Shown piece after piece: positions 24,891 through 33,436 of a DNA stretch of 45,751 nucleotides. Under the pieces are notes generated by a model. It was not told the DNA's origin. It saw only the letters and a program-made list of their open reading frames with translations, and did not search any database. This stretch comes from Candidatus Zhuqueibacterota bacterium (GTDB lineage: Bacteria > Zhuqueibacterota > Zhuqueibacteria > Residuimicrobiales > Oceaniaggregativiventaceae), in contig JAFGJN010000232.1 in NCBI GenBank assembly GCA_016929055.1, positions 1-45,751 on the forward strand, in the 5' to 3' direction. Every line of letters begins with the position of its first letter. Position 1 is the first letter of the stretch. Made by a program: the position numbers and the translations under genes.

Positions 24891-27800
24891 ATGCAAAAAC
24901 ACGTCAAACTCTGGGTTTTCATTTTTCTCGGTCTTGGAACAGATCCGTTTGCCGAGACAGTATTCATCGCTTCGCAGATTAAAAGCGAAAATACTCTGGT
25001 TTCTGCCGATGAGGAGAGCGGAGACGTCTTGCAACGCTCTTTTTTTTCAAGCAATTTTGCTTTAAAATCCATCGTCTCTTTTCGAGCTAAAGCCACCGGC
25101 TCGACATCGATTTACTGCCGTTGGCAGATTGACCCGCGTTCGGCTCCAGCCGGCGTAACTGTGGTTCGTCATCCCTCTCGTTTCCCGCAATCGATTCAGG
25201 ACGGTTTCGTCGTCTATGACGGCCATCAATTCGCTTGCCTTGATTCTTCTTTGAAACCTGAAACTGAAGCGTATTATACCGTCTTTGCCTATGATTCTGA
25301 AGGTTTGATAGCAGAGACGGATTCAAACAGCCACAGCTATGCTCGGACCTATCCTGAAGAAGGAATCGACACCTATTGGCGTTCGATTCCTCTGCCGTTG
25401 TCGATACCGTTGCGTACGGTTTTTGCTTTAGACTCGACGCACGTCTGGATTGCCGGCGAGTCGGGGGCCTTGGTCCATCGTGGCAATGACGACAATTGGA
25501 TGCTTGATTTTCAGACGTTCGAGTATGATTTTTATGATCTGTTTTTTCTGTCGCCTCTACAAGGTTGGGTAGCCGGTCTGGACAACCGGGGTGAAGGATT
25601 GACGCTCTATTATTCGGCGGATGAAAAGCGCTGGATTCGAAGCGTCGATATGGAAACATCCATTCGCCTAAAAGTTGTCTTTGTTTCGGATTCGATCGGG
25701 TACAGCATTTCGAGCGACGGCAGCGTATTGAAAAGCCAGGATGCTGGACATAGTTTTTATCCGATTTTGCAGGACCGGATTTTTAAATTTTCGGCCCTAT
25801 CTTTCGTCGATCTTTATACCGGTTGGGCTGCGGGCGCCGAGGGGGTGATCACTCACACCCGCGATGGGGGCGAAAAATGGTCCGTTCAAAACAGCGGCGT
25901 CAAGCATCGATTAACCGACCTCTTTTTTCTAGATGTCGACCATGGTTGGGCGACGACCGATCAAGGCACAGTATTGTTGACGCAAAACGGCGGGATAAAT
26001 TGGACTGCGTTGCGGCTTTCCTCCGATCGGCTAAACAGTATTCATTTTAGCGATCCCAGCAACGGAATTTGCGTCGGCTGTAACGGCGCACTTCATCGCA
26101 GTCAGAACGGTGGACTCTCATGGGAGCCGGTGCCGCTGGATATGACCGGGGAGCTGTGGGATGTCTTTGTCGATTCTCCAATCAAAGCCTGGGTTGTCGG
26201 TGATTCCGGCCGCTGTTTTGAACTGTACCGCACCACTGGCGCGACTCCCTTTAGTGGCTTGAACGTCCGGCTCTCATCGTTCCGGTTAAACCGATTTCCT
26301 CATGTTTCGTGCGTGCTTTCGGTTTTTCGAAATGAATCCCCAATTCCGGTGATACCCACGGCAGATCAGATTCGTATCAAGGAAAACGGGCGTTTCCGAG
26401 CCGTGGAAAAAGTGGAAAAGCTCGGGCCGCAAAACCGTGAAATGCTGGATATTTGTTTTGCCATCGACCTGAGCACCAGCACTGCCGACAGCGCTCGCCA
26501 CCTGGCCGAGCATCTCGGTACCTGGGCAGAACGTTTGGATAAGGTGGGTCTGGATTGGCGAATGGCGGTTTTGAGCTTTTCAGATCAGGTTCATGAATTG
26601 ACCGATTGGAGCACCAAACTCGATGACATCCGCCTTTGGCTGGCCAATTTGCCCGAGATGACTCCCCCGGTTCGGAATCCGGCGATAGGCATGCAAACGC
26701 TGATTCAGGCCTTCGGTCGGTTGGGTGGGCGTCCAGGTCAAAGGGCACTGGTATTGATGTCGGGAGAACGAAAATTTACTCTGCCGGCTGTCGAAGTCTT
26801 GATTGAGCAACTCCGGACAAGCGAAACACAGATTTTTAGTATTGCAGACGAGCAGGCGGGACTCGAGCCCTTGACTCAGGCAGCGGTCGCAGTGCGATGG
26901 CCCTGCACTGTGAGCGTGCAGGGATTCAGCGAAGGTGTGCTAGGCCTGCTGGAAAACCAAGTTCGCGTGGTCTACGTCAGCGCCTCCCTGGATGAGCTCG
27001 GCGCCGATCGCGTTTTAAATCTTGGAGTCGAAATCGATCGGCAGGGTGGCAACACCTTTCGCGGTTTTACAGTGGAGTCGCCACAGCTCATAATTACACC
27101 CGAGCAAGGTGAGGTTCCGCGGAACGGATCTGTGGATCTCGATCTTTGCGCGCGATTTCTCGCCAATGTTGCAGAAATGCATTTTTTTATCGATTATGAT
27201 CCCGCACTTTTCAGGGTGGAACAAGTCCGGGAAGGTGAATTTATACAGCGCAACACTCCGCCATTGGCTTTCAATGCGCGGATTTTCAATACAGACGGTC
27301 GGGTGGAAATCAACATTCGCAAGCCACAAGCCGCAAGGGCGGTGGCGGGAAGCGGTGTGGTGTGCACGCTTGCTGTGACCGCCAAAACCGATACGAGTGC
27401 AGGGGTGGTGTCGGTCAGCAATTTGACCATAACGGATTCGGCCGGCGCACTTTTACCGGTGGCTGGTGGCTCATCACAGTTGCGAACGATTCAGCAGCGC
27501 TATTGGGCTGGTGATTTTGACCGCGATTGGGACATCGACACACAGGATTTCGTGAGGCTGGCCACTTATTGGCAACCGCAAAACGATCCGCGTGGCGATA
27601 TCGGACCGACTATCGGTTTGCCTCCCGATTGTGTCCCTCAACCCGACGGCCGGGTCAATTATGAAGATCTGTTTGTCTTTGCTCGAATGTGGAACTGGTT
27701 TCACGATTCCGAGGCCTGGACCGAAGAGCCGGCCAAAAGCATCGTATCGTTGCCCCCTGTTCTGCGCTGGGAAATCGATTGGCAAGGCAATCAAACCCTT

Positions 27801-28445
27801 CGCGCCCGGTTGGTCGGCGAAGATATGGGCGATCTGCGATTGGCCCATTTTCGGGTTGGTTTGCCATCAAATGTTCGCGATTGCCGTGTCCTTCAGGGGG
27901 AATGGCTCAACTCGGAGGGCTGTGCAGGGTTGTGCTTGAGCCATTTCGAGTTGCAAAGCGGATGGATGGAAGTCGATTGCGCGCGGTTAATCACATGCTC
28001 GGAAACCGTGACGCCAGTGGCTCCGACGGTGGTTTTGTTTGATATTGAATATCGTGCGAACGGCTCTGAGATTGAAGTACCGCGGTTTTTGAACATCGAT
28101 TGCCGGGATTCTGGACATGCGCGAATGGCAGTGCGGATCGATGAATCGCAGGTTGCAGCACTTCCGTCCGCTTTTAAATTGTTTCCTCCTTTCCCCAATC
28201 CCTTCAATTCACAAACCGTTTTCAGGTATCAAATTGCTAAAAGTGTACCTGTTCGCCTGGCGATTCTCGATTTGTTGGGTCGGACGGTTTCGGTTTTGTG
28301 TGATGAACGCATGAATGCGGGAACCTATCGGGCGGTTTGGGACGGAAAGGACAGCGCCGGCAACCGGATCGCTAGCGGTTTTTATCTGGCGGTTTTATAC
28401 ACGCCCGAGCTAAAAAAAATACAACCGCTTGTTTTGGTGCGGTGA
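24891..28445 (+). CDS. Large secreted multidomain protein: BNR/Ycf48 propeller, VWA, cohesin, dockerin, sorting domain
   Basis: 1184 residues. A probable signal peptide covers about 1-22. Residues about 60-160 are an FN3-like domain. Residues about 165-465 hold repeats of Ycf48/BNR type (phrases such as DGGEKWSVQNSG, NGGINWT, NGGLSWEPV), a beta-propeller. Residues about 515-700 are a von Willebrand A domain with a MIDAS-type DLSTS (first Asp near 526). Residues about 730-865 resemble a cohesin domain. Residues about 870-940 resemble a type I dockerin with two calcium-loop motifs (GDFDRDWDIDTQDF and DGRVNYEDL). A beta segment follows, possibly a second cohesin-like domain, then a sorting domain with FPPFPNPFNSQTVFRY, LAILDLLGRTV and ASGFYLAV (about 1098-1184). 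The start lacks a clear ribosome binding site. It is probably a surface or extracellular adhesin or scaffold; no catalytic site is seen. Confidence 0.82.
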   Translation: MQKHVKLWVFIFLGLGTDPFAETVFIASQIKSENTLVSADEESGDVLQRSFFSSNFALKSIVSFRAKATGSTSIYCRWQIDPRSAPAGVTVVRHPSRFPQSIQDGFVVYDGHQFACLDSSLKPETEAYYTVFAYDSEGLIAETDSNSHSYARTYPEEGIDTYWRSIPLPLSIPLRTVFALDSTHVWIAGESGALVHRGNDDNWMLDFQTFEYDFYDLFFLSPLQGWVAGLDNRGEGLTLYYSADEKRWIRSVDMETSIRLKVVFVSDSIGYSISSDGSVLKSQDAGHSFYPILQDRIFKFSALSFVDLYTGWAAGAEGVITHTRDGGEKWSVQNSGVKHRLTDLFFLDVDHGWATTDQGTVLLTQNGGINWTALRLSSDRLNSIHFSDPSNGICVGCNGALHRSQNGGLSWEPVPLDMTGELWDVFVDSPIKAWVVGDSGRCFELYRTTGATPFSGLNVRLSSFRLNRFPHVSCVLSVFRNESPIPVIPTADQIRIKENGRFRAVEKVEKLGPQNREMLDICFAIDLSTSTADSARHLAEHLGTWAERLDKVGLDWRMAVLSFSDQVHELTDWSTKLDDIRLWLANLPEMTPPVRNPAIGMQTLIQAFGRLGGRPGQRALVLMSGERKFTLPAVEVLIEQLRTSETQIFSIADEQAGLEPLTQAAVAVRWPCTVSVQGFSEGVLGLLENQVRVVYVSASLDELGADRVLNLGVEIDRQGGNTFRGFTVESPQLIITPEQGEVPRNGSVDLDLCARFLANVAEMHFFIDYDPALFRVEQVREGEFIQRNTPPLAFNARIFNTDGRVEINIRKPQAARAVAGSGVVCTLAVTAKTDTSAGVVSVSNLTITDSAGALLPVAGGSSQLRTIQQRYWAGDFDRDWDIDTQDFVRLATYWQPQNDPRGDIGPTIGLPPDCVPQPDGRVNYEDLFVFARMWNWFHDSEAWTEEPAKSIVSLPPVLRWEIDWQGNQTLRARLVGEDMGDLRLAHFRVGLPSNVRDCRVLQGEWLNSEGCAGLCLSHFELQSGWMEVDCARLITCSETVTPVAPTVVLFDIEYRANGSEIEVPRFLNIDCRDSGHARMAVRIDESQVAALPSAFKLFPPFPNPFNSQTVFRYQIAKSVPVRLAILDLLGRTVSVLCDERMNAGTYRAVWDGKDSAGNRIASGFYLAVLYTPELKKIQPLVLVR

Positions 28446-28515
28446 AACTCGGAAAAGAGGCAGTGAGAAATTAAAAAATTCAGTCGATCTCGGCAAATAC
28501 TTGAACAAATTAACC

Positions 28516-28544
28516 TTGCATTTTGGTCGACATGATAGTATATT
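28516..28544 (+). promoter_or_regulatory. Promoter of the prenyltransferase-to-R3H operon
   Basis: TTGCAT (28516-28521), a 17-base spacer, TATATT (28539-28544). Expected start near 28551, about 120 bases before the first gene. No terminator was seen between this site and the large secreted-protein gene upstream. Confidence 0.5.
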
Positions 28545-28672
28545 TTTATTTAAATGGTAAAATGTGGTTTCTTGCACAGGTCGCCTCGAAAAGCGGAATA
28601 AGGGTTGCTGATATTCTGCAAGCTCAAGTGGCAAGAGTCTTCCGGTTTGGGAGGCCATAAAAGCATAAAGGT

Positions 28673-29530
28673 ATGTTGGTGAGTTCCGGATCGGTACTGC
28701 AAAAGGGTAAAGGGTGGATCGCGCTTGTACGGCCTGCGAATATTTTGATTGCCGTTTTCTCTATCGCTGTCGCAGCTTTGATCGCTGGTGCGCGCGCCTT
28801 TTATCCAGTTTTAATCGCCTGTCTTGCCGGCGGGTGGATCACGGCGGCGGCCAATTCGATCAATGACTATTTTGATATAGAGATCGATCGGATCAACAAA
28901 CCGCATCGACCCCTGGCTAGCGGTCTCCTTTCAAAAAAGACGGCTCTCATCACCGCCGCCCTCAGCGCCTTTTTGGGTTTGTTTTTCAGCGCGTTGATCA
29001 ATTTTACTGCCCTGCTGATGGCTGGATTGGCGATTCCGCTGCTTTTTTTCTACAGCGCCTTTTTTAAAGGTACGGTTTTGATCGGCAATCTGACGGTCAG
29101 TTTGCTGACGGCGTTGGCTTTTTTGTTCGGCAGCGCAGCAGTAGGCCATGTGAGCGCCGGGTTAATTCCGGCGACGTTCGCTTTTTTGATGCACTTTGCC
29201 CGGGAGATCATCAAGGATATGCAGGATGTGCGCGGCGATCGCCAGCATCAAGCCGATACGCTTCCAGTCAGGTATGGTATAAAGCCGGCTCGATTTTTGG
29301 TCTCTATTTTGTTGGGATTTTTAATGGTGGTAACCTGGTTGCCATTTTATTTTGCTTGGTATGGTCACTGGTATGCCGGTATTTTAGCTATAGGCATTTA
29401 TCCGGTTTTGATTTATACAATAGGCAAGCTATGGCATCGTTCGGATGAACGGACTCTGGGGCGACTCAGCGGCTTGTTGAAAGCGGACATGATCATCGGT
29501 TTGCTGGCGATCTATGCCGGCAAGTGGTGA
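28673..29530 (+). CDS. UbiA-family prenyltransferase, DGGGP synthase-like
   Basis: 285 residues with about eight to nine membrane helices. Both Asp-rich motifs are present: NDYFDIEIDRINKPHRPLASG (about 64-84) and KDMQDVRGDRQ (about 185-195), which bind Mg2+ and prenyl diphosphate. The general form and the NKPHRPL and GD-RQHQADTLPVRYG segments resemble digeranylgeranylglyceryl phosphate synthases, which add a second prenyl chain to a glycerol phosphate ether. Homologues of that kind are known in many FCB bacteria. Heme O, menaquinone or chlorophyll synthase-like roles are the alternatives. AAAGG sits too close to the ATG at 28673; a GTG at 28679 has ideal spacing and may be the true start. It is the first gene of the operon. 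Confidence 0.82.
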   Translation: MLVSSGSVLQKGKGWIALVRPANILIAVFSIAVAALIAGARAFYPVLIACLAGGWITAAANSINDYFDIEIDRINKPHRPLASGLLSKKTALITAALSAFLGLFFSALINFTALLMAGLAIPLLFFYSAFFKGTVLIGNLTVSLLTALAFLFGSAAVGHVSAGLIPATFAFLMHFAREIIKDMQDVRGDRQHQADTLPVRYGIKPARFLVSILLGFLMVVTWLPFYFAWYGHWYAGILAIGIYPVLIYTIGKLWHRSDERTLGRLSGLLKADMIIGLLAIYAGKW

Positions 29531-29548
29531 GCAAACAATTGAGGCGAT

Positions 29549-30007
29549 ATGCGGGCGTTGATCCAGCGGGTGTCTGAGGCTTCGGTTTCGGTTGAAGGAC
29601 GGGTTATAGGCGAAATTGGCAGGGGAATGGTGCTCCTCACCGGCATTCGCCAGGGAGATCCGCACGTTGCGGCTGAATTTTTGGCAGATAAAATAGTTAA
29701 TCTGCGAATCTTTGATGACGACGACGGCAAGCTCAATCTTTCGGCTCTCGATATCGGAGCCGAGATCCTTGTGATCTCTCAATTCACGCTTTACGGCGAT
29801 TGTCGTCGGGGTCGTCGACCGGGCTTCAGCGACGCCGCACCGCCCGAATTTTCGAAACCCTTTTTCGACCGGTTTGTGGTGTTACTCGAACAATCCGGTC
29901 TCAAGATCGTCCAGGGCAGATTCGGGGCGTCCATGCAGGTCAAAATTTTTAACGATGGGCCGGTGACTTTGATGTTGGACAGTGAAGAGAAAATTCCGCG
30001 GCCGTGA
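29549..30007 (+). CDS. dtd: D-aminoacyl-tRNA deacylase
   Basis: 152 residues, close to 145 in E. coli. It removes D-amino acids (and glycine) from wrongly charged tRNA in the cytoplasm. Signatures are the N-terminal MRALIQRVSEASVSV, LRIFDDDDGKLNLS, the active-site SQFTLYGDCRRGRRPGF and the C-terminal cross-subunit motif NDGPVTL. GAGG lies just before the ATG. The stop overlaps the maf start. Confidence 0.98.
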   Translation: MRALIQRVSEASVSVEGRVIGEIGRGMVLLTGIRQGDPHVAAEFLADKIVNLRIFDDDDGKLNLSALDIGAEILVISQFTLYGDCRRGRRPGFSDAAPPEFSKPFFDRFVVLLEQSGLKIVQGRFGASMQVKIFNDGPVTLMLDSEEKIPRP

Positions 30008-30642
30008 ATGCCTTACAGGAAAAAAGTGCTGTTCGTTTGATTTTGGCATCGAAATCTCCACGACGGGCCGCTCTGCTCGCACAGGTGGGATTTTCGATCG
30101 AAATTCACTCCAGCGATGTCGACGAGCGCAGTTTTGCCGAGAACGACCCAATCCGCCATGTAACCCGTTTGGCTCGGATGAAAACAGAACAAGTTGCTCG
30201 AGCATACGGGGAAGCAGTGATAATCGGAGCCGACACGGTTGTAGTCCTGGATGGCCGGATTTTGGGCAAACCGGAATCACCGGATGAGGCAGTGGAGATG
30301 CTGAACGGACTGAACGGTCGAGTTCATGATGTCTATACAGGAATCGCGCTGATTCAAAAACCGACCGATCGTCTGGTGATGGCCTTTGAGCGGACTGGCG
30401 TGCATTTTAGTCATCTGGATCGACGGGAAATAGAGGATTATGTCGCCAGCGGCGAACCCATGGATAAAGCCGGGGCCTATGGCATACAAGGGCGTGCGGC
30501 GCTTTTCGTCGATCGAATCGATGGGTGTTATTTCAATGTCGTGGGTTTTCCGCTGAGCAAATTCTCTCGCTGTTTGAAAACCCTGCTTTACGGAGAAAAG
30601 CGAGAATCGGTATTTTGGGATGGGGGAGAATTGAAAAGATGA
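30004..30642 (+). CDS. maf: Maf-family nucleotide pyrophosphatase
   Basis: 212 residues. Maf proteins hydrolyse dTTP, UTP or modified nucleotides to monophosphates and are linked to septum control. Motifs: ILASKSPRRAALLAQ near the N-terminus, EIHSSDVDE, IIGADTVVVLDGRILGKP, the DVYTG segment, and AGAYGIQGRAALFVDRIDG. The start is a GTG that overlaps the dtd stop as GTGA, a translational-coupling arrangement. A 26-base gap separates it from rodZ. Confidence 0.96.
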   Translation: MNALQEKSAVRLILASKSPRRAALLAQVGFSIEIHSSDVDERSFAENDPIRHVTRLARMKTEQVARAYGEAVIIGADTVVVLDGRILGKPESPDEAVEMLNGLNGRVHDVYTGIALIQKPTDRLVMAFERTGVHFSHLDRREIEDYVASGEPMDKAGAYGIQGRAALFVDRIDGCYFNVVGFPLSKFSRCLKTLLYGEKRESVFWDGGELKR

Positions 30643-30668
30643 CAGGCAACTAAAACGATCGGGCAACC

Positions 30669-31499
30669 ATGAGTACAAAACGGCACCATTTCAATGAAAA
30701 GATCGCCGCGATCGGGGCGGAGCTTCAACAGCGCCGTCAAGCCAAGGGTATGACCTTGGAGGAATTGTCGGAAAAGACCAAAATCTCCCTGCGCTTTCTC
30801 GAGAGCATGGAAAGGGGTGATTTTGAGTTTTTGCCGCCGACTTATACCCATGCATTTCTCAAAACCGTTTCCGTGATTCTTGGTTTGGATCCCAATGTGA
30901 TGATTGAGCGGCTTTCTTTTTCCCGTCCATCCTTGCCTGCGCCGGGAGAAAAAAAACCCTTGTCCGGCGATTCTCCTGCCGGTCGGCGCAAAGCAAAGAG
31001 GATATGGCCGATACTGGGAAAACCCGCTTTTTGGGGTGTGTTGGGTGCGGTGGTTTTGTTTTTCCTGGTGCTTTTGCTCAACACATCTGAGCCTCCCCGC
31101 GAGCAATCGGTTTCTCTTTCGACTCCTCCGCCACAAGCGCCCGAGTCGGTTGTGGCGGAAAAACCCGAAAGGATCGAGACAACCCGCTTTTTGTCTGAGC
31201 CCCAAGCCACATCAGGTTCTGCAACGATGCGCCTGGAGGCAACCGCCGTAGAAACCACCTGGGTGCGTATCGTCTATGCTGACACCCTGGTGGATGAGGC
31301 AATTTTTTACCCCGGCGATTTTCGTGTCTGGTCCAGCGCAACACCGTTCTATCTCAAAATAGGCAATGGCAGTGGTCTGCAGCTCAAAATCAACAGCCAA
31401 GAGTTGGGCACCCCGGGGATTACCGGGCGGGTTTCCAATATTCGCGTGGACGAATCGGGGGCGGCAATGATTCCAGCAAACGAATTTCCTGAACGGTAG
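30669..31499 (+). CDS. rodZ: RodZ-like cell-shape protein
   Basis: 276 residues. A RodZ-type helix-turn-helix domain at about 14-80 (GAELQQRRQAKGMTLEELS, YTHAFLKTV), a basic linker, one membrane helix at about 121-138 (FWGVLGAVVLFFLVLLL), a Pro/Ser-rich periplasmic linker, and a C-terminal beta domain (about 180-270, DUF4115-like). RodZ links MreB to the cell-wall elongation machinery. No good ribosome binding site precedes the ATG. The gene stops 3 bases before mpl, a peptidoglycan recycling gene, which fits a cell-wall context. Confidence 0.92.
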   Translation: MSTKRHHFNEKIAAIGAELQQRRQAKGMTLEELSEKTKISLRFLESMERGDFEFLPPTYTHAFLKTVSVILGLDPNVMIERLSFSRPSLPAPGEKKPLSGDSPAGRRKAKRIWPILGKPAFWGVLGAVVLFFLVLLLNTSEPPREQSVSLSTPPPQAPESVVAEKPERIETTRFLSEPQATSGSATMRLEATAVETTWVRIVYADTLVDEAIFYPGDFRVWSSATPFYLKIGNGSGLQLKINSQELGTPGITGRVSNIRVDESGAAMIPANEFPER

Positions 31500-31502
31500 A
31501 TT

Positions 31503-32948
31503 ATGACGGGCAATCAGTCGCTTCAGCGAATATACTTTCTCGCCATTTGCGGAACAGCAATGGCTCCGTTGGCCGTAATGCTCAAGCAAAAGGGGCATAC
31601 AGTCTGGGGTGTTGATGAGGATGTTTATCCACCCATGAGTCTGTTTCTGGCTGAGAACGATATTCCGGTGCATATCGGCTATGATCCAGCCCACCTGGAT
31701 CCGGCGCCTGATCTGGTGGTCGTCGGCAACACCATCTCGCGCGGGAATCCCGAGATCGAAGAGATTCTCAATCGGCGAATTCCTATTGTTTCTTTGCCCG
31801 AAGCGATTCGAGACTATCTCATTCGAGGTCATCGATCGATCGTTGTTACCGGAACGCACGGCAAAACCACAACCAGTGCTCTCCTGGCCTGGATTTTCCA
31901 GCAAGCGGGGCGGCGCCCGAATTTTTTGGTCGGCGGCCTTTTGGCCAATTTCGGCCGTGGCTTTCAGCTCTCCGATGGACCCGACGTCATTCTTGAGGGG
32001 GACGAATACGATTCAGCATATTTCGACAAAGTGGCCAAGTTTCTGCATTACCAGCCCGACATCGGCGTGATCAACCATGTCGAATTTGATCACGCGGATA
32101 TTTATAATTCTTTTGAAGAAATCCAGACAGCCTTTAAGCGTTTTGTAAATCTGATTCCGGGCAATGGTTTTCTGGTCGCCTGTTCCGATTTTTCCAGCGT
32201 GCGCGAGGTTATTGCCAAATCTTTTTGTGAGGTTGAAACATTTGGTCTGCAGGATTCACCAGCTGACTGGCGGGCCGATGCCATTCATTTCGAATCGAAT
32301 CGAACGGTATTTGACGTAATCTTTCGAGGCCAAGTTCAGGAAAAAATTGAAATGCCTTTACCAGGAGCCTACAATGTTCGTAACGCCCTGGCAGCGATCG
32401 CTGTTGCCCGCCACGTCCAAATTGAATGGAGCGATATTCGACAGGGGTTCTCGACCTTTGCAGGTGTCATGCGCCGGATGGAGTTTAAAGGAAGCGCCGG
32501 AGGTGTGGATATCTATGATGATTTCGGCCATCACCCCACCGCCATCCGTGAAGCCCTGATCGGATTCAAACGGCATCATCCCGAGTCAAAGGTGTGGGCG
32601 CTTTTTGAGCCGCGTTCCGCGACAACTCGGCGCAGTATTTTCCAATCCGATCTGGCCGAAGCTCTGTCCGAGGCTGATCGAGTCTTGATTGCACCGGTCC
32701 ATCGTCCGGACAAAGCTCCGCCCGGTCAGGTGCTCTCCTGTGAACGTTTGGTAAATGATTTGATTGCACATCACGTACCCGCGCGCTGTTGTCCCGCATC
32801 CGATCGAATGGTGGAAATACTTTTAGACGAGTTGCGGACAGGAGATGCGGTTATCACATTCAGCAATGGACCCTTTGGCGGAATACATCAGAAATTGCTC
32901 GACGCCCTTTCGTATCGCGACCATAGGCCCGTTGCGGAGCAAGTTTGA
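31503..32948 (+). CDS. mpl: UDP-N-acetylmuramate:L-Ala-D-Glu-meso-DAP ligase
   Basis: 481 residues, slightly above E. coli Mpl (457). It attaches recovered murein tripeptide to UDP-MurNAc during peptidoglycan recycling in the cytoplasm. A Mur ligase N-terminal domain (FLAICGTAMAPLAVMLKQKGH), the ATP-binding loop VVTGTHGKTTTSA, central-domain EGDEYDSAYFD and NHVEFDHADIY, and the C-terminal domain with YDDFGHHPTAI, EPRS and TFSNGPFGGIH are all characteristic of Mpl as opposed to MurC. The start lies 3 bases after rodZ. Its presence indicates meso-DAP peptidoglycan, and so an inner wall of Gram-negative type. Confidence 0.97.
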   Translation: MTGNQSLQRIYFLAICGTAMAPLAVMLKQKGHTVWGVDEDVYPPMSLFLAENDIPVHIGYDPAHLDPAPDLVVVGNTISRGNPEIEEILNRRIPIVSLPEAIRDYLIRGHRSIVVTGTHGKTTTSALLAWIFQQAGRRPNFLVGGLLANFGRGFQLSDGPDVILEGDEYDSAYFDKVAKFLHYQPDIGVINHVEFDHADIYNSFEEIQTAFKRFVNLIPGNGFLVACSDFSSVREVIAKSFCEVETFGLQDSPADWRADAIHFESNRTVFDVIFRGQVQEKIEMPLPGAYNVRNALAAIAVARHVQIEWSDIRQGFSTFAGVMRRMEFKGSAGGVDIYDDFGHHPTAIREALIGFKRHHPESKVWALFEPRSATTRRSIFQSDLAEALSEADRVLIAPVHRPDKAPPGQVLSCERLVNDLIAHHVPARCCPASDRMVEILLDELRTGDAVITFSNGPFGGIHQKLLDALSYRDHRPVAEQV

Positions 32949-32965
32949 AGGAGAAAAAGACATCG

Positions 32966-33436
32966 ATGGAAAAACCCAAAAGATCTTTTCGTCGGGATTC
33001 AAAACCGGGAAATCGCAAGATTGATTCATTGATTCACAAAATCAAGGATGAGCTGGCAGACTCGATCGATCCGATCAATCTGCCACAGCTGAATGCTTTT
33101 GAGCGAAAATTGATTCATCGTCATTTTGACAACAATCCCGACATCATCACTCGAACCTACCGCAATGGCGAAAATCACGAGCTGCGCATTTATCCGGTGG
33201 GAAATCTGCGCCGCTATGCGCTGGAAAAAGCGGATCAGGCTATTCGCACGGGTGAAAAAGTGATTTTACCGCATATGAACGATTATGAGCGGTTTATCAT
33301 ACACGATACACTCAAAGACAACAGCTCGATCAAGGCTTGCAGCTATGGCGAGGCTGCGGACCGGCACATCGAAATCGAACCCGAGCTTTTCGGCAGGGGA
33401 TTGAAACGGATCATTAAAAAGATTCGTCTTTTCTGA
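32966..33436 (+). CDS. Protein with two tandem R3H-type nucleic-acid-binding domains
   Basis: 156 residues. Two segments match the R3H core: LNAFERKLIHRHF (R47-x3-H51) with the following strand HELRIYP, and MNDYERFIIHDTL (R109-x3-H113) with HIEIEP. Each aligns with the R3H domain of Jag/KhpB proteins (pattern MNxYERRIVH), but no KH domain is seen. R3H domains bind single-stranded nucleic acid. The N-terminus is very basic and probably disordered. The frame opens with a TTG at 32945 inside the mpl stop region; the ATG at 32966 is chosen because AAGGAG lies between them, at slightly long spacing. It is the last gene of the operon and abuts the opposite gene with no gap. Confidence 0.8.
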   Translation: MEKPKRSFRRDSKPGNRKIDSLIHKIKDELADSIDPINLPQLNAFERKLIHRHFDNNPDIITRTYRNGENHELRIYPVGNLRRYALEKADQAIRTGEKVILPHMNDYERFIIHDTLKDNSSIKACSYGEAADRHIEIEPELFGRGLKRIIKKIRLF

